The position numbers were made by a program, and so were the translations under genes. A stretch of 64,000 nt of DNA. Origin: Pedobacter sp. WC2423. Its GTDB lineage: Bacteria > Bacteroidota > Bacteroidia > Sphingobacteriales > Sphingobacteriaceae. Positions 1 to 9,594 of this stretch are shown here, in pieces (position 1 is the first letter of the stretch; every line of letters begins with the position of its first letter). The DNA is taken from the NCBI RefSeq assembly GCF_040822065.1, contig NZ_CP162005.1, positions 4,836,001 to 4,900,000 of the forward strand. Reading direction: 5' to 3'. The notes below the pieces were generated by a model, which made no database searches, was not told where the DNA came from, and saw nothing but the letters and a program-made list of their open reading frames with translations.

Positions 1-344
1 ATAAAGCTATGATCGCATTTGGACTGCCTTCGCTCGAAGCTATCAACCAGATGGACCCGGCTGTACTGGCAACTGTACTGCGGTATCATATCCTGACAGA
101 CCGCAGGTTTGTTTATGACTATATACTAAGTACAGGGAAATCTGAAAAAAGTGAGCAGACCATGTTAGATGGTAATTCAGTTCAGATCCAGCTTATCCCG
201 GACTCGGCTACCCCCGGGAATTATTCAGGAATCCGCTTAAAGGGAACGGGGAATACATCACCAGTCATGCTAACCAAGAGGGATGTGTTGACAGGAAATG
301 GCGTATTGCATACTATCGGAAGCGTACTGAAGATCACACAGTAA
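1..344 (+). CDS. FAS1 (fasciclin) domain protein, C-terminal part only
   Basis: The reading frame is already open at the window edge, so the 5' end lies outside. About 113 residues are visible. They contain the second half of a fasciclin fold, including a VLRYHIL segment and the closing GNGVLHTIGSVLKI motif that ends FAS1 domains. FAS1 domains are extracellular adhesion or surface modules, and in Bacteroidota they often sit in lipoproteins beside TonB-dependent receptors. The Oar-like receptor follows after 22 bases, so the two are probably co-transcribed. The ATG at 9 is internal to the domain and is not the true start. Confidence 0.85.
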   Translation, partial: KAMIAFGLPSLEAINQMDPAVLATVLRYHILTDRRFVYDYILSTGKSEKSEQTMLDGNSVQIQLIPDSATPGNYSGIRLKGTGNTSPVMLTKRDVLTGNGVLHTIGSVLKITQ

Positions 345-366
345 TTAAACATTAAGAATTCTAGAG

Positions 367-3300
367 ATGACATTAATTCAGCTATTCAAAAAAATAAGCC
401 TGCTCTTGTGTCTGCTACTGCCCTTTATGGTTAGCGGGCAGGAAACCAGCGGAACATTAAGCGGGACAATATATGATGCAGCGGGGCAGACATTGCCGGG
501 GGCATCTGTTACCGCAATTCATCAGCCATCAGGTACAAAATACGCCACATCTGCTGATAAAAATGGACATTACTATCTTCCTAATCTGCGAATAGGCGGG
601 CCATATAGCGTAGAAGTTGCCATGATCAGTATGAAAAGCAATAAAAAAGAAGGGATAACCATCCGTTTAGGTGCGGCTATTCAACTGAATTTTGCATTAG
701 GTGATCAAAGTCAGCAACTGGCCGAGGTTACGGTGAGAGCTACCAAAAGAGGAGCGCAGGCAAGTACTTACGGATCAGGTAAAAATATCAGTGCCGATCA
801 GGTTCGTAATATGGCTACTGTATCCCGCAGTATTACCGATATCACACGTTTAGTTCCACAGGCAAGTAAAGATAACAGCTTTGGGGGCGCAAATTTCAGA
901 TACAATAACGTAACCATTGATGGTGCGGTAAATAACGATGCAATCGGTTTCAGCCCATCATTAGGAGGGCAGTCAGGTACTTCAGGGATGGCAGGAAGTT
1001 CTACCCGTACCAACCCGATTTCTATTGATGCGATTGAAGACATGCAGGTTTATCTTGCACCATATGATGTTAAGATTGGTAATTTTACCGGAGGGTCAGT
1101 AAACGCTGTAACACGAAGCGGAACTAATACTTTAAGCGGATCTGTTTACGGTTTTGGCCGTAACGCAGCTTTAACCGGAAAAGACCGTGTGGGTACGCTG
1201 GGGAAAATGAACAGTGATTTTTCTGATTATCAGACAGGTTTTCGTGTAGGTTTCCCGATTATCAAAAACAAACTTTTTTTCTTCAGCAATGAGGAGATTA
1301 CCCGCAGAGAAGATCCTGCCCAATTAAATGCAGGGCAGTTAGAAACCAGCCGCATCTTAACTATTGCCGATGCAAATGCGATTACCGCAGCAGGTTTTAT
1401 TGATGCGGGTACTGCCGGAGAGTTTACCACTTATTCAAAATCCCGTAAGTTTTTTAACAGAATAGACTGGAATATCAGTGATAAACTTCAATTAGCAGTA
1501 AGAAACAATACCATTATTTCTGAGGCTACCCATATGGACCGCGATCAGCAGGATTTCAGATTTAGCAGCATGGCTTTCTTACAGAAAAATAATCAAACGG
1601 CTACAGTTGCAGAATTAAAAAGCAGGATGAGCAATAGCCTTTCAGGTAATTTCCTGGTGGGGTATACCCGCGTAAATGATTCCCGTAATCCACTGGGTGA
1701 CCCAGGTGCACCACAGGTACAGATTATGGGACGTACACCAGGAACAACCATTTACCTGGGTACAGATCGTGAGGCAAGTATCTTTGATATGAAGCAACGA
1801 ACATTAGAGCTGACAGCCAATCTGAACTGGAATATCGGTAAACACACCCTGACTATGGGTACGCATAACGAATTGTATAAAATCAATTACGGATTTGTAA
1901 ATTCCTGGAACGGAAGAGTTGATTATCTGAGTATAGATGATTATCTGAATAATAACCCTTATCGTGTAAGAGGTGCATACAATTATACCAATAACAACAG
2001 AGACTATATCCTTGATCATCCGGGTGCGGTTTTTAATGTAAATATGTATAGTGTGTATTTTCAGGATGAAATCCGGGTATCAGATAAATTAAAAGTGATT
2101 CCGGGTCTGAGAGCAGATCTGACTGATTTACCGCAAAGACCAGGATTGAGCGATAAGACAAATACAGCATTAGCAGATCCGAATTTCGGAACTACCTATA
2201 CCTATACACCACTAAGCAGAATTGGAAATAACTTCCTGAACAAAGTACAAATCTCTCCAAGAGTAGGGTTCCGTTATGACTGGTTAGGTGATCAGAGTTT
2301 GATTTTAAGAGGAGGAACGGGTTTATTTACAGGAAGAATCCCAATGGCATGGTTAGCCTATGCTTTCTATAATACAGGAGACAGTTACGGTGGATTTGAT
2401 CAGAAAGCAGATCAAAAACCATTTTTACCGGGTACTACCCCACTAAAAGGCGGGCCGAATGGTATTGGTGGTTTTATTCAGGACAACGGTGCTGTTATCA
2501 ATAACCCAAACAGTGGTAAAACACAAGCAGATTTAGTAGATAATGGTTTTGTAATGCCCCAGGTACTGAGAACAAGTTTAGCACTCGACTACACCACGAC
2601 AAGTCAGTGGAAGTTTAGTATCGAAGGAATCTATACCAAAAATATCAAGGATGTGCTTTTTCAGCAATTGAACGTACAGGATAATCCAACCTATTATGGT
2701 TATGATAAACTACATCAACAACCTGTTTACAGCGGTACAGTAGATCAGCGTTTTTCCAACACCTATTTACTGAGCAACACAAGCAAAGGCTACAGATACA
2801 GTTTAACAGGGAGTATCAGTAAAACTATTGCAGATGTATTACAGGCTTCGGTATCCTACACTTATGGGCAGTCTAAAGATCTGTCAAACGGAGTACGTAA
2901 CTCCATGGAATCAAACTGGCAGTTAAACCAGTCGTTAGTGCCTGATAATCCAGGTTTGGCTAATAGCAATTTTGATATCAGAAACCGTATCGTAAGCAGT
3001 ATCAGCTATAACAAGATCTGGAGTAAAGCAGGTAAAACCAATGTTTCATTATTTGTTAGTGCACAATCGGGCAACCCTTTTACTTACGGAATTGTAAACA
3101 ACAGTATACAGGGATTGCCACAGCAGGTGAGTTTAGCTTATATTCCACAAAGGGATGAAGCAATTCGTTTCTTCCAGAATAATGCTTCAGGAACTGCTGC
3201 TCAGCAAGCTGCAGCCTTTAACCAATTGATTGACGGTAATGAATATCTAAGCAGCAGAAGGGGGGATTTTACAGAAAGGAACAAGGGGCGTACGCCATGG

Positions 3301-3609
3301 AATGTACAGGCAGATCTTCATTTATCGCATGACTTGTTTATCAATAAAAACAACAAACAGTTCATTACCCTGACTGCCGATGTGATGAACCTGACTAATC
3401 TGATTAACAAGAGCTGGGGGATACAATATTTCTCTCCCAATACTTTCAACTCTACCTCAAGCGTAGGTTTGACACCAACTCTCTTCCCTCCACAACAGAA
3501 TGCAGGCAGTTACCCGGTTTATACATTTAATGATCCTGGACAACCTTACAGTATTGATTACTATGGATCGAGAACACAGGTACAGTTAGGCTTAAGATAT
3601 ACTTTTTAA
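367..3609 (+). CDS. Oar-like TonB-dependent outer-membrane receptor
   Basis: 1080 residues. A signal peptide of about 24 residues ends in SGQ. A carboxypeptidase-regulatory-like beta-sandwich follows (about 28-115, starting GTLSGTIYDAAGQ), then a plug domain (about 140-250, with NNVTIDGAVNNDAIGFSPS) and a long barrel ending in aromatic Phe, typical of a last outer-membrane strand. The arrangement matches the Oar family of TonB-dependent transporters, whose substrates are mostly unknown. It sits between a FAS1 protein and an IPT/TIG lipoprotein with short gaps, suggesting a surface operon. A close paralogue lies at 60459-63770; the plug regions are almost identical. Substrate cannot be inferred. 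Confidence 0.9.
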   Translation: MTLIQLFKKISLLLCLLLPFMVSGQETSGTLSGTIYDAAGQTLPGASVTAIHQPSGTKYATSADKNGHYYLPNLRIGGPYSVEVAMISMKSNKKEGITIRLGAAIQLNFALGDQSQQLAEVTVRATKRGAQASTYGSGKNISADQVRNMATVSRSITDITRLVPQASKDNSFGGANFRYNNVTIDGAVNNDAIGFSPSLGGQSGTSGMAGSSTRTNPISIDAIEDMQVYLAPYDVKIGNFTGGSVNAVTRSGTNTLSGSVYGFGRNAALTGKDRVGTLGKMNSDFSDYQTGFRVGFPIIKNKLFFFSNEEITRREDPAQLNAGQLETSRILTIADANAITAAGFIDAGTAGEFTTYSKSRKFFNRIDWNISDKLQLAVRNNTIISEATHMDRDQQDFRFSSMAFLQKNNQTATVAELKSRMSNSLSGNFLVGYTRVNDSRNPLGDPGAPQVQIMGRTPGTTIYLGTDREASIFDMKQRTLELTANLNWNIGKHTLTMGTHNELYKINYGFVNSWNGRVDYLSIDDYLNNNPYRVRGAYNYTNNNRDYILDHPGAVFNVNMYSVYFQDEIRVSDKLKVIPGLRADLTDLPQRPGLSDKTNTALADPNFGTTYTYTPLSRIGNNFLNKVQISPRVGFRYDWLGDQSLILRGGTGLFTGRIPMAWLAYAFYNTGDSYGGFDQKADQKPFLPGTTPLKGGPNGIGGFIQDNGAVINNPNSGKTQADLVDNGFVMPQVLRTSLALDYTTTSQWKFSIEGIYTKNIKDVLFQQLNVQDNPTYYGYDKLHQQPVYSGTVDQRFSNTYLLSNTSKGYRYSLTGSISKTIADVLQASVSYTYGQSKDLSNGVRNSMESNWQLNQSLVPDNPGLANSNFDIRNRIVSSISYNKIWSKAGKTNVSLFVSAQSGNPFTYGIVNNSIQGLPQQVSLAYIPQRDEAIRFFQNNASGTAAQQAAAFNQLIDGNEYLSSRRGDFTERNKGRTPWNVQADLHLSHDLFINKNNKQFITLTADVMNLTNLINKSWGIQYFSPNTFNSTSSVGLTPTLFPPQQNAGSYPVYTFNDPGQPYSIDYYGSRTQVQLGLRYTF

Positions 3610-3642
3610 AAGACGGGGATGAACCTATATATAAAAAACAAA

Positions 3643-5847
3643 ATGAAGAATTATTGGATATTCAAACAAGCTGCGGTTTATAAGGCTGTTTGTAGCTTTG
3701 GCATACTACTGCTGCTATTTGCTGCCTGTAAAAAAGAGCATAACGAGCCGGTAAAAGAGGCGCTCAAAGTAACTGATTATTATCCGAACAGCGGAAATAA
3801 AGGAACGCTTGTCACAGTAGAAGGTACTGGTCTTGGTGGTGACGTATCAGCAACCTTTTCAGGAACCGGTGCAGATATAGTCAGTGCGACAGCTACTGCT
3901 GTTGTGATGAGAGCACCTGCTGGTGGTACAAGCGGAGATATTGTACTGAAAGTAAACGGTGAAACGATTAGTATAGGTAAATACACCTATCAGGAGCTGA
4001 CTATCAAAGGAATCAGCCCTAAAAATGGTGCTGCCGGAACACACGTTCGTATTTCCGGAGAAGGTTTTGGCAGTCTGTCGGGCCCGGCACAAGTATTGAT
4101 TAACGGGAAAACTGCTTTGGTGGTGAGTGCCAGCGATACTTTACTGGTCGCAGAAGTGCCGGAAGCAGCCGGTAGCGGGCCCGTAACCGTAAAAGTAAAT
4201 GGTAAAGAAGCATCCGGACAAACCTTTAAATTTCAATCCATCACAGCGATTAAACCATTAACAGGAGGAAAAGGAACACATGTACGCATTACAGGTTCTG
4301 GATTTGATGAATTGGTTAAAGGGAATTATGTTGATTTCAATGGTAAGCAAGCTTTGGTAGAAGAAGCTGCGGATGATCATCTTGTTGTTATTGCACCGGA
4401 TGCAGTCACTACTGGTCCAGTAGCTGTGACTATCAATAATCAGAAAGTAACAGGACCTGTCTTTACAGTAGTAGCGTTGCCGGTAATCCTGAAAGTTACC
4501 CCGCTAAGCGGGCCGGCTGGTGCAGTAATGACTATTACCGGAACTGCCTTCAGTACCATTACTGAAGAAAATAAGGTAACCATCAATGGTAAAGATGTTG
4601 CGGTAACAGCAGCAACTTCTACTCAGATTACCCTTATAATTCCGGGAGGTACAGGAAATGGTAAAATTGTACTGAGTGTAAATGACCAGCTAGCCGAAGG
4701 GCCTGAATTTAAGGATCAGAGTTTAGGTATCTCAAAATTAAGTCCTGAAAGTGGTTTGGCAGGTACACGTGTGACCATCACAGGTACAGGCTTTAATCCA
4801 GCTGCCGGACAAAATGCAGTGGCCTTTAATGGAAAAGCTGCTACTGTGGTAAGTGCTTCAGAAACCAGTCTTGTAGTTATTGCGCCCGAAGGATTCACGT
4901 CAGGGCCATTAAAAGTTGTAGTTAATGGCCAGACAACGGTTGCGCCTGCAGACTTTAACCATGCCGGGGTAGTCACACTCGCAGGTGGAAAAGGCAATAA
5001 TGAATTGACACTGGACGGAAGAAGTGGTGCACTGGCAGTAGATACACACGGAAATGTATATGTACTGGAATTAAGTTTAAACCGTGTAAAGAAAATCACC
5101 CCTGGTGGAACAGTTTCTCTTTTTGCAGGAAGCCCGTCCGGACAGTCAGGTAACAGGAACGGAACAGGCTCAGATGCGCTATTTAACCTGAGTTCAGGAA
5201 CAGGTATGGCTATCGATGATCAGGATAACCTGTTTATTAGTGATTATGGTAATCAGTGTATCCGGAAAATCAGCCCACAGGGAGTTGTGAGTACATTTGT
5301 CACCAATGCAGGAAGACCAGGCAAAATCGCTTTTGATGAAAAAGGGTTCTTGTATATAATTAATGGATTTACTAATGTGTTGAGATTTGATAAGAATGGG
5401 TTGAGGTCAACAATTAATCCTAGTGGTATGAATGAAGGTGCAAGACCGGCAATCTATGGCGATATTTTCTATTCAGTGAGTAACGAAATAATTTATATCA
5501 GCAGTTCCGAATTCTTAAGTAAAAGAAACATAAACTGGTGGGTTGGAACTAACTATGGCTATGTGGATGGTGTTGGATCTGCAGCAATGTTTACCGATAT
5601 AAATGGTTTAACTTCTGACGGAAAGGGAAATATCCTGGTCGCTGATAATGGTAACCTTGCAATCAGGAAGATCAGTATTTCAACCAGAGAAGTAACGACT
5701 GTTGCAAAATTTGTTACCGGCAGCAGTGACGGAAGTCTCAATGAGGCTGGATTCGCCTCTATTGGGGATATAGCCATTGGAAAAGATGGAACTGTATACG
5801 TCTTAGATTACAATAATAATGCAGTAAGAAAGATTTTCCTTAAATAA
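3643..5847 (+). CDS. IPT/TIG-repeat and NHL-repeat lipoprotein
   Basis: About 734 residues. The lipobox LLFAAC places the lipidated Cys near residue 29, so the protein is expected to be anchored in the outer membrane. Five IPT/TIG immunoglobulin-like repeats follow (roughly 42-440), each opening with a pattern such as ISPKNGAAGTHVRISGEGF. The last 280 residues are NHL-type propeller repeats (GNVYVLELSLNRVKKITPGG, then NLFISDYGNQCIRKISPQG). This build is frequent in Bacteroidota surface proteins next to TonB receptors. I chose the ATG at 3643 because it has an A-rich leader and gives a normal lipoprotein signal; an in-frame ATG at 3619 is possible. Binding partner unknown. Confidence 0.85.
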   Translation: MKNYWIFKQAAVYKAVCSFGILLLLFAACKKEHNEPVKEALKVTDYYPNSGNKGTLVTVEGTGLGGDVSATFSGTGADIVSATATAVVMRAPAGGTSGDIVLKVNGETISIGKYTYQELTIKGISPKNGAAGTHVRISGEGFGSLSGPAQVLINGKTALVVSASDTLLVAEVPEAAGSGPVTVKVNGKEASGQTFKFQSITAIKPLTGGKGTHVRITGSGFDELVKGNYVDFNGKQALVEEAADDHLVVIAPDAVTTGPVAVTINNQKVTGPVFTVVALPVILKVTPLSGPAGAVMTITGTAFSTITEENKVTINGKDVAVTAATSTQITLIIPGGTGNGKIVLSVNDQLAEGPEFKDQSLGISKLSPESGLAGTRVTITGTGFNPAAGQNAVAFNGKAATVVSASETSLVVIAPEGFTSGPLKVVVNGQTTVAPADFNHAGVVTLAGGKGNNELTLDGRSGALAVDTHGNVYVLELSLNRVKKITPGGTVSLFAGSPSGQSGNRNGTGSDALFNLSSGTGMAIDDQDNLFISDYGNQCIRKISPQGVVSTFVTNAGRPGKIAFDEKGFLYIINGFTNVLRFDKNGLRSTINPSGMNEGARPAIYGDIFYSVSNEIIYISSSEFLSKRNINWWVGTNYGYVDGVGSAAMFTDINGLTSDGKGNILVADNGNLAIRKISISTREVTTVAKFVTGSSDGSLNEAGFASIGDIAIGKDGTVYVLDYNNNAVRKIFLK

Positions 5848-5866
5848 TAATTTAATTATGCGCTCT

Positions 5867-5897
5867 ATCGGGTCTGGCACTTGCCGGGCCCGATTTT
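5867..5897 (+). terminator. Candidate Rho-independent terminator after the TIG/NHL gene
   Basis: An ATCGGG arm (5867-5872) and a CCCGAT arm (5889-5894) form a GC-rich stem, followed by a short TTTT run. It lies 20 bases after the lipoprotein stop. The T tract is short, so strength is uncertain. Confidence 0.5.
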
Positions 5898-5902
5898 AAC
5901 TC

Positions 5903-6010
5903 ATGTTATTTATGCAGACAACAGATATCGCCATATTGATTTTATCTATTGCAGATTTAATCATCCTGATCTTTGTGCCATTAATTGATAAGAAGCTTTA
6001 TAGCAAATAA
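5903..6010 (+). CDS. Possible 35-residue single-pass membrane protein
   Basis: An ATG at 5903 (or the in-frame ATG at 5912) opens a frame of 35 (or 32) codons ending at TAA 6008-6010. The product has a short polar N-terminus, one strongly hydrophobic stretch (IAILILSIADLIILIFVPLI) and a basic tail DKKLYSK, a good single-helix, positive-inside layout. It sits between two hairpin terminators, so it would need its own promoter, which I could not identify. I do not recognise a family. It may be chance, but the hydrophobic composition and its exact end just before a strong terminator argue for a real small protein. Confidence 0.35.
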   Translation: MLFMQTTDIAILILSIADLIILIFVPLIDKKLYSK

Positions 6011-6044
6011 AAAACCATCTCATATATTATATGAGATGGTTTTT
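6011..6044. terminator. Strong bidirectional terminator between convergent genes
   Basis: A perfect 15-bp stem (6011-6025 with 6029-6043) and a 3-base loop, with A's on the 5' side and T's on the 3' side, so it can end transcription in both directions. It lies between the small plus-strand ORF and the convergent lipoprotein gene. Confidence 0.85.
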
Positions 6045-6074
6045 ATCTTATTAAGAGGTTTTTGATCTGTAAAA

Positions 6075-7502
6075 CTAGTACACTTGTTTCACTCTGCTAT
6101 CGCCAGAACCGTAATAAAAGTTAACAACTTTTTTATCGCCTTTATTGCTTAGTAAATAAGTATTGGTTATTCCTCTGTTTGTTGTGATGTTTATGTTGCT
6201 ATTATTGCCTAATGAAGAATAGTTTGAATCATAAGGAACAGCTTTTAAAATAACACCTTTAGCATCAGAAACCAAGACCCCTGCATCATCTCTTTTAAGA
6301 TGAACATAGCCACTACCACCTTCAGGAGAGTAAGTATAAGCTAGTTTTCCATTCGATCCTGCATTAGCCATTAATTTTGGGGCTGATTTTATGATATTCC
6401 CTGTTATATCAACGATTTCTACATTAATTTTAGCGTTAGCATCGTAGGTATACATATTCAGATCTGTATTACCATTTTGATTATTAGTACTATTAATATT
6501 AAGTCTTTCCACTTGAAATTTATCACTTACAGAAGATAACAACACCTGGTTGTAATAATTATAATAAGTACTTCCTGGGAAATATAGCGTTCTACCGGTC
6601 TTGTCAGCTGCAACTTTAAAGTAATAAGAGCTAGTCACTGTTGGAAACGGAGCATTGAAATTATTCACATTGAAATAAGTCTTTATTGTTGTTAGTCTTG
6701 GCAGACTAGCCGGAAATGAAGCTACAGCGTCGTCTTCTGTTGCGTTAACATAAAGTTTCTGATCGGCTGCAATTTGCTCAAATGAAAGTGTGTATCCATT
6801 TGGAGCAGCAGGAACTTTAATACTGTAAACACCAGCTGCATCAGTATAGGTTGGAAAATAAACACTGTAAGACTCTGAAGAATTTGTTGGAATGTTTGCA
6901 GCAGCTGTAACTAATACTTTAGCCCCCACTTTTTCTGGGGTATTGTTTGTTAAATCTGTTTCAATATAAAGAGTACCTGTGATCTCATTTGTTAAATCTG
7001 TAGTATTCCATAACTTCACATTGCTATTAGCAGCAAGAGACTGTGAAATCTGAGTTGCAGCATAACCAGTTTTTGAAACCAGGAAAGTACTTGTTGGGAA
7101 TAGATATAAGGCCGTAAAAGTAACGATACCTTGTGCATTTGTTTTTGCTGCAAATATTTTTCCTTCAGAAGATACCGTAACATCAGCATCTGCCAGTGGA
7201 GCATTAGAGATCACATCAACAACTCTTATGGTATAATCTTGTTTTCTTGCAGCAATATTACTTTTTATTTTCAAGCTATCATTCAGCTTTAATTGCTCAA
7301 GAGCAGCTGTATTGATTAACTGCTGCATAGCAGTTGCACCTTTTTGTTTTAATGTTTCAAGATCAAGTTCATGCTGATATTTTAAATTCAACAGGTCTTT
7401 TTGGGCATTGATGGCATCATTCTCGTTAAACTTATCCTTGCTGCAACCTGCAATCAGAATAGCGAACGCCATAACTGTTAAAATAGTAAATTTTGACTTC
7501 AT
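6075..7502 (-). CDS. Lipoprotein with a carboxypeptidase-regulatory-like domain, function unknown
   Basis: 475 residues. The signal MKSKFTILTVMAFAILIAGC ends in a lipobox with Cys at about residue 20. A short helical, charged segment follows (about 25-85), then a beta-sandwich resembling carboxypeptidase-regulatory domains (about 90-155, with VVDVISNAPLADADVTV and a GIVTF turn). The rest is Ser/Thr/Asn-rich beta structure that I do not recognise. Such proteins are usually exposed on the outer membrane. The next upstream gene on the same strand is an outer-membrane barrel; the roughly 50-base gap suggests co-transcription, perhaps as a surface pair. No function is inferred. Confidence 0.75.
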   Translation of the reverse strand: MKSKFTILTVMAFAILIAGCSKDKFNENDAINAQKDLLNLKYQHELDLETLKQKGATAMQQLINTAALEQLKLNDSLKIKSNIAARKQDYTIRVVDVISNAPLADADVTVSSEGKIFAAKTNAQGIVTFTALYLFPTSTFLVSKTGYAATQISQSLAANSNVKLWNTTDLTNEITGTLYIETDLTNNTPEKVGAKVLVTAAANIPTNSSESYSVYFPTYTDAAGVYSIKVPAAPNGYTLSFEQIAADQKLYVNATEDDAVASFPASLPRLTTIKTYFNVNNFNAPFPTVTSSYYFKVAADKTGRTLYFPGSTYYNYYNQVLLSSVSDKFQVERLNINSTNNQNGNTDLNMYTYDANAKINVEIVDITGNIIKSAPKLMANAGSNGKLAYTYSPEGGSGYVHLKRDDAGVLVSDAKGVILKAVPYDSNYSSLGNNSNINITTNRGITNTYLLSNKGDKKVVNFYYGSGDSRVKQVY

Positions 7503-7551
7503 ATTATGCTTATTTATTTAAGTAAATTGGGATTTTTGATTGGACGAAACT

Positions 7552-8379
7552 CTATTTAAGAGTTGATAGTGGCATGATGATGCCTAATTTTGTAAGGAAA
7601 GAGTTTGTTCTGATATTTGTTCCAAAACCCACTTTTTCCATATAAGAATATTTGTCCCTGGCTGATGATAAGCCATTTAAATATCTCATATCTATAAGCA
7701 GCAGGAATCTTGAAGTCAAAGGCAGCTTTAAATTCGCACCTGCTATTAAGTTGAACCTTGAGGCATTGAATAAGTTGCCCGCGTTCTGTGAAGCGTTAAC
7801 TGTAGCAATGATATCTTCTCCGGGAAGAAGGTTACCTGTTTTCTGATAGCGCTCGTTTACATTATAAGTGTAAGCATAACTTCCACCAACATATACCGAA
7901 GGTTTCCATAACTGTTTAAGCTTAAATGTATAATTAATTAGAAGAGGGATTTCGATACTATTCAGTTTATAAGAGCTGTTCTTCACATTTTTAGTTTCAA
8001 AACTTTCTGGTAAGTCATACCTGGTGTCATCCTTGAAACGGATCATGCTTCCACCTTGCTGCAAAGAATTTACTTCTAATTGCAGACTTATTTCCTTAAT
8101 TAATTTGTAGTTAACAGAAATTCCGGCAGTATATCCTGTGTTTGACCCGGTTTGAGGCTGTCCTTTAGTGAAGTGGTTTAAACTTAATCCAGCAGCTATA
8201 CCAACTTCTAGTTTGTTTTTTAAAGAGTCAGAAAACTTGCTTTGTTTATTGTTTTCCGTGGTTTTTTGAGCTGAAGCAATATTAGTAAGAAATAATATTG
8301 ATGTTGTTGCTGAAAGAAAAACAAATGATAATTTAAAAGTTTTCTGAGCAATAAAATTAATTTTAATAAGTGATAACAT
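7552..8379 (-). CDS. Outer-membrane beta-barrel protein (PorT/OMP_b-brl-like)
   Basis: About 275 residues from the start chosen here. A signal peptide (to about residue 38, ending in IASAQ) precedes alternating amphipathic strands with Gly and aromatic residues (for example VGIAAGLSLNHF, LQLEVNSLQQGG, PSVYVGGSYAY), typical of the small 8-10-strand barrels common in Bacteroidota. The frame stays open 30 codons further upstream, but a good promoter lies inside that extension (8413-8442), so the ATG at 8379 is the likely start. It is probably expressed with the lipoprotein gene downstream of it. The specific role is unknown. Confidence 0.8.
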   Translation of the reverse strand: MLSLIKINFIAQKTFKLSFVFLSATTSILFLTNIASAQKTTENNKQSKFSDSLKNKLEVGIAAGLSLNHFTKGQPQTGSNTGYTAGISVNYKLIKEISLQLEVNSLQQGGSMIRFKDDTRYDLPESFETKNVKNSSYKLNSIEIPLLINYTFKLKQLWKPSVYVGGSYAYTYNVNERYQKTGNLLPGEDIIATVNASQNAGNLFNASRFNLIAGANLKLPLTSRFLLLIDMRYLNGLSSARDKYSYMEKVGFGTNIRTNSFLTKLGIIMPLSTLK

Positions 8380-8412
8380 TTTGAGCGCTAAGTGGTTTAT
8401 TTTCTTGGAGCG

Positions 8413-8442
8413 CAAATGTATTGAATTATTTGTTAAATCAAA
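8413..8442 (-). promoter_or_regulatory. Bacteroidota-type promoter for the beta-barrel gene
   Basis: Read on the minus strand, TTTG (8439-8442) is followed after 18 bases by TACATTTG (8413-8420), matching the -33 TTTG and -7 TAnnTTTG consensus with ideal spacing. It lies about 34 bases upstream of the ATG at 8379 and rules out the longer start. Confidence 0.7.
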
Positions 8443-8508
8443 TTTTTGTTCGAAAATAAATATTTGCAAATAACTTCACTGAGACTTTTGGTTAATTTGC
8501 AGGTAAAG

Positions 8509-9423
8509 TTATAGCGCAGGGAATTGCAATTGATAACTTCCGGGAGTAATACCCTCTAGTTTCTTGAACACACGGATAAAATAATTGGAATCACTGAATC
8601 CAAGCTCATAGCTGACCGCAGCAATCTTTGAACCAGGTGTAGCCAGCATTTGTTTCGCGCGGTTTATCTTTTCGGTTAAGATGAAATCATTGGGGCTGAT
8701 ACCCAGTTCCCGTTTAAATAATCTGTAAAAAGTAGCTTTGCTCATACAAGCTTTACTACTTAAGCTATTAATATTTATTTTTTGATTCAGATTAGCTTTA
8801 ATATAACCAATTACAAAGGCCAGTGGATTCTGATTCGTATCTGTGCGGCCAATGGTCTTTAAATTTTGTGTTTGCATAACCCTGACCAGTAATTCCTTTA
8901 AGGTCAGGTCTGCCAGTACATCTTTCTCTTTTGACCCCTCAGCACAAATGCGGATAATCTTATTAATTAAAAATGAGATCTCTTCATTGTTGTAAAAATG
9001 ATATTCCTCATAATTTAAAGACCACTGCTGACCGGCAGTGGTTTTAGGAAAATATTCATTCAGATAACGGATAGTTTGTTGAATCTGCTCATTGTCTATG
9101 GCCAGCGCAATACATTGTGCAGGATTCTGACCAGAAGCCTCGGGAAAATCTATTTCCATCATTTGTGAAGGACGGACAATGACGGTCTCTCCCGGCAAAT
9201 AATCAAAACCATGCTGATCACCAAGATGCATTATCTTTTTACCGCGCAGCATGCTTGTAATGACAAAATCATTAAAAGTCAAAGGTACTTTATACGACTC
9301 GGAATAGGTTTCAAACACATTCAATTCACAACGTTCCAGCGTATAAGCCGTTCTGTTTTCTACTAAGGTTTGTAAATTCGCTTCCTTACTTAACTCCACA
9401 AGATTTAATTTATGCTGCATCAT
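8509..9423 (-). CDS. AraC-family transcriptional regulator
   Basis: 304 residues. The N-terminal two thirds is a cupin-like sensing region (about 30-180). The C-terminal 100 residues hold the paired AraC helix-turn-helix motifs (ACMSKATFYRLFKRELGISP, and IAAVSYELGFSDSNYFIRVF), ending in the usual KKLEGITPGSYQ segment. It is divergent from the aldehyde dehydrogenase operon with a 171-base shared intergenic region, the usual position for a local activator of alcohol or aldehyde metabolism. A TATATTTG -7-like element lies upstream on the minus strand (9461-9468). The inducer is unknown. Starts at M1 or M2 are equivalent. Confidence 0.88.
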   Translation of the reverse strand: MMQHKLNLVELSKEANLQTLVENRTAYTLERCELNVFETYSESYKVPLTFNDFVITSMLRGKKIMHLGDQHGFDYLPGETVIVRPSQMMEIDFPEASGQNPAQCIALAIDNEQIQQTIRYLNEYFPKTTAGQQWSLNYEEYHFYNNEEISFLINKIIRICAEGSKEKDVLADLTLKELLVRVMQTQNLKTIGRTDTNQNPLAFVIGYIKANLNQKININSLSSKACMSKATFYRLFKRELGISPNDFILTEKINRAKQMLATPGSKIAAVSYELGFSDSNYFIRVFKKLEGITPGSYQLQFPAL

Positions 9424-9557
9424 GATCAGTAAATTTTGGTTAGTACTAAGGGCGTATACCCAAATATAAGTTTATTTCAAGACGCTCGCACACTCTTTCT
9501 GCAACGATAATGCTACTACTTGCTACAATTGTCCTATCTCCGGTTTCAATTAGCCGT

Positions 9558-9565
9558 TACGTTTG
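9558..9565 (+). promoter_or_regulatory. Candidate -7 element for the aldehyde dehydrogenase operon
   Basis: TACGTTTG fits TAnnTTTG and lies 29 bases before the ATG. The nearest upstream TTG is about 26 bases away, longer than usual, which would suit an activator-dependent promoter. That last point is inference. Confidence 0.4.
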
Positions 9566-9594
9566 TAAGAACCAAATTATAAATTCATATCCTT

